A stretch of 64,000 nucleotides of DNA from Bradyrhizobium sp. LLZ17 (GCF_041200145.1 NZ_CP165734.1:7359001-7423000); one strand, 5' to 3'; shown: positions 1 through 9,494, numbered from the stretch's first letter. Made by a program: numbers and translations. The notes: a model not told the origin generated them from the letters alone.

Positions 1-2211
1 CTCGCGGTTCTCCCCGGGTGTCTGCGCCAGCAGCTCCCGACCGATTCGCAGATGGAGCGCCGCGCGTCGATCATTCGCAATCAAGGAGTAGGCGGCTTCC
101 TGCACTCGATCGTGGACAAACCTGTAGGCTCCCGTCTGGTACTCGACCAGTTCCTGGCGAACGGGTTCCCACAGAGCCGCATGAACCTGTTGCTCGGAGC
201 GCCCGAGGACGATTGAGAGTATCGTAATCTGGGCAATGTTGCCGAGACAGGCCAGCTGCTCCAAGGTCTTCTGTGTGTCGGCTGGCAGGCGGGTGAGCTT
301 TGCGACCATCAGGTCCACGACGTTGTCGGTGTGGCCCATGATGTGAATGTGATCCAGATGCCAGCACCAGCATCCTGCGTCATGATCAAAGTGGACTAGT
401 CCCGCTCCAGCAATGGCGTGAAGGAACTGAACCACGAAAAATGGGTTGCCGGCCGTTTTAGCGTGGATCAGCTGCGCGAGTGGCGCGGCACGTCTCAAAT
501 CGCAGCGAAGAGCGTCAGAAATCAAATGAGCGATGTGTTCGCTGCCAAGCGGCCCAAGGATGGTCTGCTGCAAGTTTGCGCCAGCTTCCTTTATGCCGCC
601 AAGCCTCCGCCGTAAGGGATGAGCGTCATCGACCTCGCTGTCCCGATAGGCTCCGATCAGCATCAGGTATTGCAGATCGGCCCGAGTCAACAGGTCCTCA
701 AGCAGGTCGAGCGTGGCGGCGTCGACCCACTGGAGATCGTCGAGGAATAGCGTCAATGGATGCTCCGAGCGTGCAAACACGCCTATGAATCGCCGGAGTA
801 CGAGATGGAAGCGGTTTTGCGCCTGCCGCGGGGGAAGTTCGGCAACGGGCGGCTGTTCTCCTATGATCGGCCGCAATTCAGGGATGAGGTCGATAACGAG
901 CCGTCCATTTGGGCCTAGTGCATCATGGAGGGCTTGACGCCAGCTCGTCAGCTCGTTGTCGTTCTTGCTCAGGAGAGATCGCACAAGGCTCTGAAAAGCC
1001 TCCACCAGCGTCGAATAGGGAATATCGCGTTTGTACTCGTCAAACTTGCCGGATGCGAACAGCCCGTGGGACGGAACAAGGCGACGATGGAGCTCATTGA
1101 CCAGTGAGGACTTGCCAACACCGGAATAGCCGGAAACCAGCACCAACTGCGGCGCGCCGCTTTTGATCATGCGGCCAAAGGCGGCCAGCAAGGTTCCAAT
1201 CTCGCGGCCTCTTCCGTAGAGCTTCTCGGGGATCAGCAGTCGGTCGGGCGTGTCGTATTGCCCGAGTGCAAACTCATCAATGCGACGTCCGGCATCCCAT
1301 TCACTCAGGCAGCGGCGTAGATCATGCTCGAGGCCTGACGCACTCTGATAGCGTTGCTCGGCAGGCTTGACGAGCAGCTTGAGGACTATGGCTGAGATTA
1401 CGGCCGGTACAGTGCTCACCCGCTTGTTGGGGCCCACCGGTTTTCTCGCAATGTGGCAATGCACCCACTCCATGGAATGTGCCGCCGTGAACGGCAACGC
1501 TCCGGTCAGCATCTGATAGAGCGTAACGCCAAGTGAATAGAGGTCACTACGGGAATCGATCGAGCGGTTCATCCACCCGGTCTGTTCGGGCGCCATGTAG
1601 GGCAGCGTGCCCACAATGAACTCGGGCGGCCCGGGCGCGCGTCGCTCGCGGGCGAAGCGCGAGGCGATACCGAAGCCGGTGAACCGGACCCGTCCATCCT
1701 CACAGTTCACCATGATATGTGCTGGCTTCACGTCCTTATGGATGAGGCCGCGCTGGTGGACCTTGTTCAGCGCTGTCGCGATGCCGATCGCGAGTTGCAA
1801 GAAGCATCCAATCCCCATGGGCGCACCAAGCAACCGCTCCAGCGGCTCGCCGCCAGGATCCTCGAGCAGCAGCACAGGCCGACCACAATCGTATTCGAGG
1901 CCGAACGGCCGCAATGCCCAAGCTCCATCCAATTGATCCTTCAGCGCAAACTCGTGAGCGAGACGATCGAGATTGGCGGACGGAGCGTGCTTCACCTTGG
2001 TAAGTACGGCCAACACAGCTCTGGAGCCGCCATCCGAGTCCGGGCGAAATGCCCGGCAAACGATCCGGTCATCGTCGTCCCATAGCACTTGGAACCTGCT
2101 GTCCATGCGCATCGAACCAAAATCAATGGGTTCAACCCGAAGCCTCCGGGCGGCGCAATGTCGGGTGAGGAGGTACTGTGTTGCGCTCTGCGGCCGCATA
2201 GACTCTGCCAT
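1..2211 (-). CDS. Ser/Thr kinase-like / AAA ATPase multidomain signalling protein (C-terminus outside window)
   Basis: One uninterrupted frame of about 737 codons runs off the left edge. The N-terminal 300 residues are a protein-kinase-like domain with a catalytic-loop motif HKDVKPAHIMV (Asp near residue 160) and a GTLPYMAPEQTG activation segment. A large AAA/NTPase domain follows, with Walker A GYSGVGKS (Lys near 367) and Walker B-like LTLFLDDLQWVD. Relatives are 'trifunctional' proteins of about 1,800 residues that end in GAF and histidine-kinase domains; that part would lie outside the window. The kinase-like domain looks degenerate: the DFG position reads GFG, the metal-binding Asn of the catalytic loop is His, and I find no clear VAIK lysine. 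It may therefore be a regulatory pseudokinase sensing through the ATPase part. The start is uncertain: ATG at 2211 and 2199 lie upstream of another at 2112, none with a strong ribosome site. Confidence 0.8.
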   Translation of the reverse strand, partial: MAESMRPQSATQYLLTRHCAARRLRVEPIDFGSMRMDSRFQVLWDDDDRIVCRAFRPDSDGGSRAVLAVLTKVKHAPSANLDRLAHEFALKDQLDGAWALRPFGLEYDCGRPVLLLEDPGGEPLERLLGAPMGIGCFLQLAIGIATALNKVHQRGLIHKDVKPAHIMVNCEDGRVRFTGFGIASRFARERRAPGPPEFIVGTLPYMAPEQTGWMNRSIDSRSDLYSLGVTLYQMLTGALPFTAAHSMEWVHCHIARKPVGPNKRVSTVPAVISAIVLKLLVKPAEQRYQSASGLEHDLRRCLSEWDAGRRIDEFALGQYDTPDRLLIPEKLYGRGREIGTLLAAFGRMIKSGAPQLVLVSGYSGVGKSSLVNELHRRLVPSHGLFASGKFDEYKRDIPYSTLVEAFQSLVRSLLSKNDNELTSWRQALHDALGPNGRLVIDLIPELRPIIGEQPPVAELPPRQAQNRFHLVLRRFIGVFARSEHPLTLFLDDLQWVDAATLDLLEDLLTRADLQYLMLIGAYRDSEVDDAHPLRRRLGGIKEAGANLQQTILGPLGSEHIAHLISDALRCDLRRAAPLAQLIHAKTAGNPFFVVQFLHAIAGAGLVHFDHDAGCWCWHLDHIHIMGHTDNVVDLMVAKLTRLPADTQKTLEQLACLGNIAQITILSIVLGRSEQQVHAALWEPVRQELVEYQTGAYRFVHDRVQEAAYSLIANDRRAALHLRIGRELLAQTPGENRE

Positions 2212-2607
2212 AAACGTGAGTCCGTGCCCAGCGTAAGCTGCGGCGGCAGGGAGGCTGCGGTGGGAAGAATAAGCGGTGAGAGGTGCGATCGGCGCAAAAA
2301 CCTCATCGAGGCTCCAGCCGTGATCGCGCGCGCGAACTGGCGCATGAGACCAGCGGCATTTTTCGGTATCGCAATCTGCCGGCCGGGTGTCCAGACGGGC
2401 TCGTATGCCACCGGTTTCTGCGGAGAGGTGTGGAGTGGGAACCGTGGGTATGTGTGCGGCTCACAAGCTGATCGATTACAATGAACCGCGCGCACCGCCT
2501 TTGAACCGGCTGTCAGCTTATGTCCGGGATCATTCAGAACTATCGGATGCCAAACCGGATCGCGCTGTGACCTGGCTCTTTGCTCTGCTGTGACAAGCGG
2601 CGGCCTC
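2212..2607. other. gap without a supported gene
   Basis: Short open frames exist on both strands, but none shows a recognisable domain, a good ribosome site or a signal peptide. It probably holds the promoter of the leftward kinase-like gene. Confidence 0.4.
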
Positions 2608-2838
2608 TTAGAGGACGAACTTCGCTTCCTCGAAGTCCAGTCTAAAGAACCAGCTGTGCCCTATGAAGAAGATGATGATGAGGACTGTGAAGGTACCCAG
2701 GGGGATCCGAAGCCAGTAGGTCGACGAGCGGCGCCAAGGCGCTTTTAATTTTACAATCACAATTCGAGTGCTGTTTTTCCGCTCTATTTGGAGTGAGCGA
2801 CCGTCAGCAATCCGGTATTCGTGGATTGTCACCGGCAT
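2608..2838 (-). CDS. small single-span membrane protein, hypothetical
   Basis: A 76-residue frame starting MPVTIHEYRIADG. The N-terminal half is polar and basic. One strongly hydrophobic helix (LGTFTVLIIIFFIGHSWFF) lies near the C-terminus and is followed by an acidic tail. The frame stays open upstream to 3042, but the upstream part has no domain signature, so I chose the ATG closest to protein-like sequence; the ribosome site is weak. I do not recognise the family. It could be a chance frame. Confidence 0.35.
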   Translation of the reverse strand: MPVTIHEYRIADGRSLQIERKNSTRIVIVKLKAPWRRSSTYWLRIPLGTFTVLIIIFFIGHSWFFRLDFEEAKFVL

Positions 2839-3372
2839 AAGCTCGTTCATAAGACGGTGAGATGCTTTGACCCAAGTAACCGTGCCTTGGTTCGCTCGGT
2901 GGAAACCTCTGTTGACGATCTCACAGATCTGCAGGGACCCGAGAGCAGCATCGGGGAGGGGGCACCCTGGCCGCTTTGTATTCACAGCGGCACGGCTGGT
3001 CTCTCGACCGGACAGCACAGCTGTCCCTTTGCTGGTGCACACGCTACCGGGCCATCCTTGGCCCCGTTATTGCAAGGCGATGTCGAAAATGCGAAAATGG
3101 TCAGGCGTTGCGCTGCACAAATTTGAGGACGAAACGAGAATAGCCGAATTGGCTGTCCCGATCCACCAGACCTACCCCCTCTGTCGCGCCGGCGGAATTT
3201 TCCGAAGCCTAGGGGTGCTACAGATTTAATTTTGGTCAGAGCAAAACGGTTTAAGGTTAGCGGACGCCGGTATAACATTGGACCGTGAGCTTTGATGAAA
3301 GCTTTGGAAGTGCAGCCTCTTTGCGGGTTCATAGTCCCGCAGCATGGCCCTTAGTGCTTCCGAGATCACGAC
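2839..3372. other. gap without a supported gene
   Basis: No convincing coding sequence. The right end should carry the promoter of the NYN-domain gene. A short hairpin (GCGGG / CCCGC) lies around 3323-3345. Confidence 0.4.
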
Positions 3373-4005
3373 ATGTCGTCTCCTGCTAAGATTGCGCTCT
3401 TTATCGACGGAGCCAATCTCTATGCTACGGCCAAGACGCTCGGCTTCTATATTGACTACAAACGCCTGCTGAGCGAATTTCAGAGTCGCGGTACACTTGT
3501 GCGCGCGTTCTACTACGTCGCCGCTATCGAGGACCAAGAGTACGCCTCGATCCGTCCGCTGATCGATTGCCTTGATTATAACGGCTACACCGTCGTCACC
3601 AAGCCGACCAAGGAGTTCATCGACGCTGGCGGTCGACGCAAAATCAAGGGCAACATGGACATTGAACTCGCTGTCAATGCCATGGAGCTGGCTGATCATA
3701 TCGATGAGATGGTGCTATTCTCAGGTGACGGCGACTTCCGATCGCTGGTGGAGACGGTGCAGCGCCGCGCCGTTCGGGTCACCGTCATTTCCACAATGGC
3801 GAGCCACCCGCCGTTGATCGCCGACGAACTGCGACGCCAAGCCGACGTGTTCACCGATCTTATCGAGCTCCAAGCGAAGATTCGTCGCAATCCGTCCGAT
3901 CGCCCACCTCCGCGCCAGCGCGAGCTGCGTTATCGCCCGCAGCAAGTCCCGGAGCGTCAGACCATCGTGGCACCGACGGGAAACGATCGCGTTCTCGAGA
4001 ACTGA
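3373..4005 (+). CDS. NYN domain protein (LabA/DUF88-type putative RNase)
   Basis: 210 residues starting from an ATG. The N-terminal motif ALFIDGANLY, the central GNMDIELAVNAM and the VLFSGDGDF motif are the conserved acidic positions of the PIN-like NYN nuclease fold (LabA/DUF88 group). This predicts a metal-dependent RNase acting on RNA in the cytoplasm. The domain covers about residues 5-165. The C-terminal 40 residues are basic, Pro/Arg-rich and probably disordered, and may bind nucleic acid. The gene stands alone and is followed by a strong hairpin at 4094-4117. Length and motifs fit the alphaproteobacterial NYN family. The substrate is unknown. Confidence 0.9.
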   Translation: MSSPAKIALFIDGANLYATAKTLGFYIDYKRLLSEFQSRGTLVRAFYYVAAIEDQEYASIRPLIDCLDYNGYTVVTKPTKEFIDAGGRRKIKGNMDIELAVNAMELADHIDEMVLFSGDGDFRSLVETVQRRAVRVTVISTMASHPPLIADELRRQADVFTDLIELQAKIRRNPSDRPPPRQRELRYRPQQVPERQTIVAPTGNDRVLEN

Positions 4006-4093
4006 TCCCGAGCCAAACGGCCGGATCCGGCTAAGACGGCGGCAGCGCATCTGGTCCTTCGTTGAGCTCGGTCACGGCGGGATAGGGTTGAAT

Positions 4094-4117
4094 AAGCCCG
4101 GCATTTGCGCCGGGCTT
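4094..4117 (+). terminator. hairpin downstream of the NYN gene
   Basis: A perfect 9-bp stem, AAGCCCGGC / GCCGGGCTT, with a 6-nt loop lies 89 bp after the stop codon. No T tract follows, so it may be a weak terminator or a 3' end stabiliser. Confidence 0.6.
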
Positions 4118-4413
4118 GGTCGCCAGTAAGGTTCAGGTGCTCAGCAACGAACCAATTAGAGAAGACGCGTCGCGGTCAGTCGGTTCGGATTCCGACATTG
4201 CATGCCTACTCTCGCCGCTTCGCATGGTCGTGTTGCCGCCCAACCACGCTCCGTGGCGGTGCGCTCGACCGTGCGGAGCTGCGCAACTGGCGCGCGACAA
4301 TGCTCATCCAGTAGCATTCGAAACTGATGTGAACCCAAAGCGAAAATGGTTCGCTCAAGAGCGCTGCCGAATCCAATTGCCTGCCGGAAACCAATTTTGG
4401 GCCACCGCTTTGG
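4118..4413. other. gap without a supported gene
   Basis: Nothing recognisable. The long leftward frame across 4156-4851 has no domain and lies antisense to the gene remnant at 4414-4527, so I do not accept it. Confidence 0.4.
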
Positions 4414-4527
4414 CGCCATGGCGGTCGCTTTGCAGACAGACTGCCGCGCGTCGTGCTGAGAGAAGCTGGAAATTGGTCGCAGGCAGAGTACTGGGAGCAT
4501 CTGGCGGCTACAGTTTTGGCTCACTGA
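4414..4527 (+). pseudogene. degenerate copy of the small gene at 15676-15861
   Basis: The DNA aligns well with 15702-15820: both contain AGAAGCTGGAAA, then TACTGGGAGCAT and TGGCGGCTAC at matching positions. In the intact gene this encodes SWKLLAEAEYWEHLAAT. Here two bases are missing between the WKL and YWEHL codons, so the two halves are in different frames. The N-terminal part is barely recognisable, and the last frame ends at TGA 4525-4527. It is a decayed paralogue rather than a functional gene. Confidence 0.65.
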
Positions 4528-4948
4528 GCGCGCGACGTCGCCATTATTGGACTTTCTATTTTTCGTCGAGGGCCCAAGCAAGTCCATTTTCTTGGGCAGG
4601 TAAGGGCAGATATTCGCCAACCTTATACTGTGCTTCTGCATGAACGTCTGCAACGCTTGGTCGGAGCCTGAAGAAGTCGAGAAGCTTAGAATCGGGCTCC
4701 GAAAGGTAGAAGCGAAAACATCGGCAGAAGACGACGGACAAAAACGCGCAGTACAAGAACCGTTGGAAGACGCTGGGTCATACCGGAACCCTGAGTCGCC
4801 TTGGCTCGTCTGCGGGGTCTCGATTGGATTACCGGGAAATAATCTCCACAAGCGCGACGACAGGCCCGGTTCACAATCAGGGCGTCGGACGCCAGGACAA
4901 CCAGGGTCTTTTCTCTGCCTGGTGCGGCCCTGGCGCGCATCGTGGCAC
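4528..4948. other. gap without a supported gene
   Basis: No frame with recognisable features. The base order looks non-coding and includes A-rich stretches around 4680-4760. Confidence 0.35.
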
Positions 4949-5683
4949 TTAGTGGCGCGACAGCACAGCTTCCCGAAGCACGCGGCTTGAGCTTAAGACG
5001 GAGACGATACCCAATGCCATTAGCAGCACGCCTATCCAGGTTTCCGTCCAGGCTCTTCCCTCATCGTCCGCCTCCCTAGCACGCAAATCGAGCGGCACAA
5101 CCGGTGGCACGGTTGCCGCTTCGCTCGCAGCCGGCGCGGCCCCGAGAAGCTTCTCCAACTGGACTGGGCGCGGGACGGGGCGATCGGGCGTGAGTTCGCT
5201 GATCGGAAGGTTGGCGAGGGGCGTCGCCGGCGTCAGAGCCGTCATGCCTGTACCGAAAATGGAAGCGGCTTCTGCTATCTTGACTTCGCGCGCAGGCGGC
5301 GTCGGCTGAATCCGCTCGACCGGTGCGGAGCGCAGCAACTCCGTGCGGTCATCCGGGCTCCGCCTGCGCCGAGCGCTCTCGCTTTCATCGGGACTTGCGG
5401 TGCGGTTGGCAAAGCGACGATGAACGGCCTTTCGCAGCGTCGCGATGCCCTCGGCCAGAAACCAGCATTTGCGGTTGCCAGCCCGACGGTAGACCCAGTG
5501 CTGGCCTTCGCCCGTGGAGTTTTGGGGCTGCGGCTGGCATTCCGCTTGCGCGGACGAGATAGCAGCGGGCTCGCGAAGAGCGTTATTGAAGAACTCGGCA
5601 AAAGGGGTGGCAGACGCAGGTGTTACTGAGAGACCTCCAACAATGACCAAACCGGCGAGGCTAAATCGCAAATGACCGGACAT
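4949..5683 (-). CDS. exported or membrane-anchored hypothetical protein
   Basis: 244 residues. I start at ATG 5683 because GGGAG sits 7 bases upstream and a clear signal peptide follows (hydrophobic core LAGLVIVGGLSV, then TPASA). A Cys-containing segment (CQPQP...WVYRRAGNRKCWFLAEG) follows at about residues 45-80. The middle is proline-rich and basic, and a C-terminal hydrophobic helix (WIGVLLMALGIVSVL) is probably a membrane anchor. I know similar proteins as hypothetical in Bradyrhizobium, often with the same Cys-Trp block; their function is unknown. It most likely lies in the periplasm, anchored at its C-terminus. Confidence 0.75.
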   Translation of the reverse strand: MSGHLRFSLAGLVIVGGLSVTPASATPFAEFFNNALREPAAISSAQAECQPQPQNSTGEGQHWVYRRAGNRKCWFLAEGIATLRKAVHRRFANRTASPDESESARRRRSPDDRTELLRSAPVERIQPTPPAREVKIAEAASIFGTGMTALTPATPLANLPISELTPDRPVPRPVQLEKLLGAAPAASEAATVPPVVPLDLRAREADDEGRAWTETWIGVLLMALGIVSVLSSSRVLREAVLSRH

Positions 5684-5957
5684 CGTAAACTCCCGGTGTT
5701 GCGCCCGCCCCGTACGACCCTTTGCGCCGAGATGGGCCGCCATGCGGCTCAAATCGGGCGACCAGATGGATTCATTGTGCTCCTGAACGAGACCGCGTCC
5801 GAATTGAAGACCAGTTCAGCAGGCCATGGTCGCGAAATGTAGGAGCGGGCTCAACTGGTCGAGCCACCGCGTTGTGCGACATAGCTCGGTGCGGGTCGTG
5901 AGATTGCTACTCCCGTTATCCGATTCATTGCGATCTATCTCTTGGCGAGGCGCAACC

Positions 5958-6167
5958 ATGGATTTGAAAATAGACGGGATTGCAGTCGGCGAGCGCTTAA
6001 CGGTCAGCAAGCTCGGAACGACTCGCTGCCCAGAACTGGCTGGCAAGGTTGGCGTCGTGGTCGCCAAAAGCTCTCATACTACCAGTATTATCGTTCTGTT
6101 CGATGGTGCCCAATGACCAACCGTTTTGCACAGGGACTACATAAGATCATCCCCTGATCAGGATTGA
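5958..6167 (+). pseudogene. 69-codon gene copy A, interrupted by an internal stop
   Basis: Starts at ATG 5958 behind the conserved leader GCGAGGCGCAACC. The frame reads MDLKIDGIAVGERL and later IIVLFDGAQ, then hits TGA at 6114-6116. The same frame continues after the stop as PTVLHRDYIRSSP and ends at 6165-6167, giving exactly 70 codons. Copy B reads GTERPTILHRDYIRPSS here, so the TGA replaces an Arg codon. Function unknown; the family is a small soluble protein. A readthrough product is possible but unsupported. Confidence 0.75.
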
Positions 6168-6359
6168 CGATCGCTCCGTACCATTACTCGGGTCATCCCA
6201 ACGGGGTACCCCAAAAGGTCGTCAGGACAGCTGGCGCATCTTAATTTGCTCCGGGTATAGGCGCAAAATTGTCGCGGCTTCGTACCCAGTTCTTCCTCTT
6301 TCCCTGTTTCATTGGCTTTGTAATTTCCAGTACGGTCACCTCGGACGGGGGCGAGACTC

Positions 6360-6530
6360 ATGGAAATATTTCGAGCGGAGAAGGTCTGCGTTGTCGAGGA
6401 CAACTCAAGCAGAACCTGTCATATCTGCGGCAAGAAAATGAAGCTTCTACGAACGGTGGTGGACTCTGAGAGCGGAGGTATCACCCACATGTTCGAATGC
6501 GGGTGCGGAAAACGCCTCTGGGACGACTAA
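6360..6530 (+). CDS. 56-residue zinc-ribbon-like protein, copy A
   Basis: ATG 6360 to TAA 6530. Cysteines at 10, 20, 23, 47 and 49 form CxxC (CHIC) and CxC (CGC) pairs, as expected for a small zinc-binding fold. It ends KRLWDD. The copy at 14055-14225 encodes a protein identical at 49 of 56 positions with all cysteines kept. The intact frame in two diverged copies argues for real coding. Partner and function are unknown; a nucleic-acid-binding or adaptor role is only a guess. Confidence 0.7.
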   Translation: MEIFRAEKVCVVEDNSSRTCHICGKKMKLLRTVVDSESGGITHMFECGCGKRLWDD

Positions 6531-6779
6531 GGCTCAGCTCCGCAACCTCGGCGGAGGGCAGCAGCGCGTTGCGGCGCAGCACCGGGGGACGCCGCTCGAT
6601 CTCGGACGTTCCCAGAATGCGTCCTTAACGTCTCGGCCGAAATGTCCCTTCAGCAGCTGCCAGGTTTCCGCGAGTACAGGTCCGATGTGAGGTGCTGGGC
6701 CGAAGTGTCCACCAGCGCGCATTCATGAGCGTCACTCCTAACTGGATACTCCCAAATTTCGAGCTGCGGATCGTTGAAC

Positions 6780-7556
6780 ATGGATGCCACCACCCTGGAC
6801 GACGAACTCACGGAACGGCAGTTTGCGACTTTGGAGGAGCAGCTTTCGAATCTGGCTCGCGAAGTGAGGGGCAATCCTTCGGACCCGCCGACCAGCATTG
6901 AGGCATTCAGCCCTCCGCCGCCAAGTATTCATGGATTGGCGAATTGGCGTTACGTGGCTTTCGCCGGTTCTCTGTTGGCGGTCTCCATCGGTTTTGCTGC
7001 CTGGTGGTGGTCATCCTCCGTTCAAACGGAAATAATGACCCCGTCGGACGCAGCATCTCCCGCACAGGTCGCGCCGATTGCGATCACCCTGTCCGACTTA
7101 GCGCAGCAGCTCCAACCGATCGCGCACGAGATCGCTGTCCTGCGCGAAAGGGTTGAACAGCTCAAGGTGAGGCAAGATCAATTGGTCGGCGACAATGAGA
7201 ATCTCGCGAGGCAACTCAAGGCGAGCCTGGGTGAAAGCGCGCGCAACGACAGGGTCATCGACCAGATCAAGGCGGACCAAATCGAGATGGCACGCGAAAG
7301 CCAGACACTTTCCGAGCGGCTCAACGCAAGTCAGGAACAACTGGCCAGCGTGATCGCCAATGCGTCGGAGCCGAAGGTGATCCCTGACGAGCCAAAGGTG
7401 AGCCCCGAAGAGCCAAGGGTGATGCCCGATATACCTGTGCCGCGTCCGCGGCCACCGACCGATGTCGCCCAGACGCACAAGCCGGCGGCCATCCCCGCGC
7501 GGCCGCTAGCCAAGAAACCGCAACCGTCATCGGCATGGCCGTGGTCTGTGCACTGA
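6780..7556 (+). CDS. single-span membrane protein with coiled coil and Pro-rich tail
   Basis: 258 residues from ATG 6780 (a TTG two codons upstream is also in frame). Layout: acidic N-terminus; one transmembrane helix (WRYVAFAGSLLAVSIGFAAWWW) near residues 57-78; a long coiled coil (about 105-195) rich in Gln, Glu and Leu; an EPKV/EPRV repeat segment; and a Pro/Arg-rich C-terminus. The family is frequent in Bradyrhizobium and uncharacterised. The coiled coil probably faces the periplasm and could mediate oligomerisation. It stands alone. Confidence 0.75.
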   Translation: MDATTLDDELTERQFATLEEQLSNLAREVRGNPSDPPTSIEAFSPPPPSIHGLANWRYVAFAGSLLAVSIGFAAWWWSSSVQTEIMTPSDAASPAQVAPIAITLSDLAQQLQPIAHEIAVLRERVEQLKVRQDQLVGDNENLARQLKASLGESARNDRVIDQIKADQIEMARESQTLSERLNASQEQLASVIANASEPKVIPDEPKVSPEEPRVMPDIPVPRPRPPTDVAQTHKPAAIPARPLAKKPQPSSAWPWSVH

Positions 7557-7745
7557 TCCCATGACGTGCCTGCTTTCTGCACGTCTGATGCTGCCGCAGC
7601 CGACACCTTCGATGAGGGTCGCCGGCTGCAAGCAGGGAAGAGCAGAACCGAAGGGGGGATGTCCAGGCCGTCTTTTCTGATGCTGATCCTAAGGACAAAA
7701 GCAGACGTTATATAGGCGCGGCTAATTAGGAAAGGCTCCGCCATG

Positions 7746-8009
7746 TCATTCGCTGTAGGACCGGCGTTGCCCTGTTTCGGCAGCCTCGTTCGACAGCAAG
7801 CAACGCCGCGCCCGCTCGATCTGGGCGCCGGTGGCTCCGTGGTTGCGGGCATACGCCTCAGCCAGCGCTGCCGAATACCTGGCTACGTAGTATCTGACCT
7901 CTGAGCAAGAAATCCGCTCTCCCGGTCTGTGCTGGCGCGCAGCATAGGCTTCAGAGCTCAGCGTTGTCAGAAACAGGGCAGCCGCGCCAACCGCGCGCGT
8001 GACAGTCAT
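7746..8009 (-). CDS. small secreted protein, hypothetical
   Basis: 87 residues starting at ATG 8009 behind GAGGG. It has a signal peptide (TRAVGAAALFLTTLSSEAYA) followed by a mature domain of about 65 residues containing RISCSEVRYYVARYSAALAE and a second Cys in RARRCL, so one disulphide is possible. I associate this small periplasmic family with Bradyrhizobium; function unknown. Confidence 0.75.
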   Translation of the reverse strand: MTVTRAVGAAALFLTTLSSEAYAARQHRPGERISCSEVRYYVARYSAALAEAYARNHGATGAQIERARRCLLSNEAAETGQRRSYSE

Positions 8010-8234
8010 TGTTATCCCTCGCACCTACTCGGTCCCATGCAGAGAGCAGACCTGAATCGTCCCGTTCGTGCAAATTAACTGTGGTGTGCTTGTGCAGCGT
8101 GTTGTGGACTGTAGCGTTTATGCACCTCTTCGCGGGCACCGACCCGCCCTATACTGCCGACCACCGTACAAATTCGGAATCGGTCCAATGCGGCGCCGCG
8201 ATCAAAGCCTCGAATTAGCATTGCGGTTGGCGGC

Positions 8235-8655
8235 GGGAGGCGGACATTCCAATTATCGAACTCCCGTTGGGCCGCACCGTCTCGCAAAGAAGCCTATCAA
8301 GACAGTTTCTGCTCGATAGAACGCATCAACCGACCGCACTCATCGTCTCCGACCAGGGTGAGCCTCTCGCGCTTCATCGTACCATCATGGAGCTAATCAC
8401 CGCCGACCACCTTCCCGCGGGCTATCCTTTCCTGTCGAGGCCGGGGGGCTGGTGTCTCATCCCGTCGATCTTGCTGACCTCCTTCGCCTTATGGCGTCGC
8501 AAGTTGCTGAGATTTTCAGGGCTAGAAAAGCGCACTGAATCCCGGTGTACCAGCCAAGGAAGTTCGAGTTAGCCATCAATGCAAGGGCTGCCAAAGCGCT
8601 GGGCCTCAACCTATCACCATCCTTCCTTGCACGGGCGGATCAGGTGATAGAGTAA
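8235..8655 (+). pseudogene. remnant of an ABC-type substrate-binding protein (ABC_sub_bind family)
   Basis: Pieces of the C-terminal half of this family appear in order in different frames: EAYQDSF..SIERINRP, then TALIVSDQGEPLALHRTIMEL with LPAGYPF, then VEAGGLVSHPVDLADLL with AEIFRARKAH, an in-frame TGA, and finally YQPRKFELAINARAAKALG..ARADQVIE ending at TAA 8655. At least two frameshifts (near 8330 and 8437) and one nonsense codon separate them. No N-terminal half or signal peptide is visible. It is dead. Confidence 0.7.
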
Positions 8656-8951
8656 GCTCCCTGGGTGGTGAGCTTCTGGCTTGTGACATTCCGGCGCTGA
8701 GGGCTCGCGTCGGCCGTTGGCACCGTTTCGGACATTTCTGCTGGGGCTGACCGCAGCCTGTGCTCCGAAGCAGACTTGATCGTCCGACAAGTGAAGGCGC
8801 GCTCCTTGAGCGAGCTAATCATCAAGTCGCAACGTCCGGCAGTGAGGATTGACGAGATCGGAGCGCGATTGCTGTTGTTTCGGCCGCTTTTCAGCCAAAT
8901 TGTTATTCGTTGGTTGGTGCCCGGGGCAGGACCTCAGTTCGGAGTCCTGCA

Positions 8952-9494
8952 ATGTTCAAGCAAGTATTTTCTGCGTGTCTCTTCGTTGTCATCAGCTCGA
9001 TCTGTTCGGAAGCAAGATCGTACCGGATCGGCCACGCGCCCGAATGCAATGTCATCATGCCATGTGACTTCTCTTCCACGCAGACGCGCGGCAAAGGAAT
9101 TTCACAGGACTCACTGCAGGCGTATCGCCCAAAACAACTCGCATTAGGCTCGGCCAACAGCATAACGGAAGTGAGCGCCGGCGCTGACAGCCGGATCGTC
9201 GGCGGTCGGCCGGCCGGTTGCCCATCTTCATTCTGCGGTTGTGGCGCAGCGCTACGCGTGTTTGGTCGTATAATCCCTGAATTGAACCTGGCAGCCAACT
9301 GGCTACGCTTTCCGCGTACCTCGCCCGCGCCCGGAATGGTCGCGGCGCGGCGCGGGCACGTCTTCGTTCTAGAACAGCATCTCGGAGGCGACATTTGGAT
9401 CGCGTATGACGCCAACTCAGGCGGACACGCGACGAGGATGCACGCGCGATCATTGCGCGGCTATACGGTTGTCAATCCGCACGGTGCGGGCTGA
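8952..9494 (+). CDS. secreted hypothetical protein
   Basis: 180 residues from ATG 8952 with GGAG at the right distance. Signal peptide: FKQVFSACLFVVISSICSEA. The mature part contains SRIVGGRPAGCPSSFCGCGAALRVFGR and further on LNLAANWLRFP, VAARRGHVFVLEQHLGGDIWIAYDANSGG. A paired-Cys cluster suggests disulphides in the periplasm. The pattern matches an uncharacterised family frequent in Bradyrhizobium. It is monocistronic. Confidence 0.75.
   Translation: MFKQVFSACLFVVISSICSEARSYRIGHAPECNVIMPCDFSSTQTRGKGISQDSLQAYRPKQLALGSANSITEVSAGADSRIVGGRPAGCPSSFCGCGAALRVFGRIIPELNLAANWLRFPRTSPAPGMVAARRGHVFVLEQHLGGDIWIAYDANSGGHATRMHARSLRGYTVVNPHGAG

Larger units (their letters stand above)
5930..6535 (+). repeat. 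inverted duplicated cassette, copy A
   Basis: This segment and 14050-14645 are reverse-complement copies. Homology covers the 69-codon gene, the spacer (both carry a GGTCGTCAG block and a TACCCAGTTCTTCC block before the second gene) and the 56-codon gene. Identity is highest in the 56-codon gene and drops sharply upstream of the first gene. Confidence 0.85.

Noticed and set aside
4156..4851. Long leftward open frame (231 codons)
   Set aside because: No domain, no ribosome site, and it is antisense to a gene remnant recognised on the other strand.
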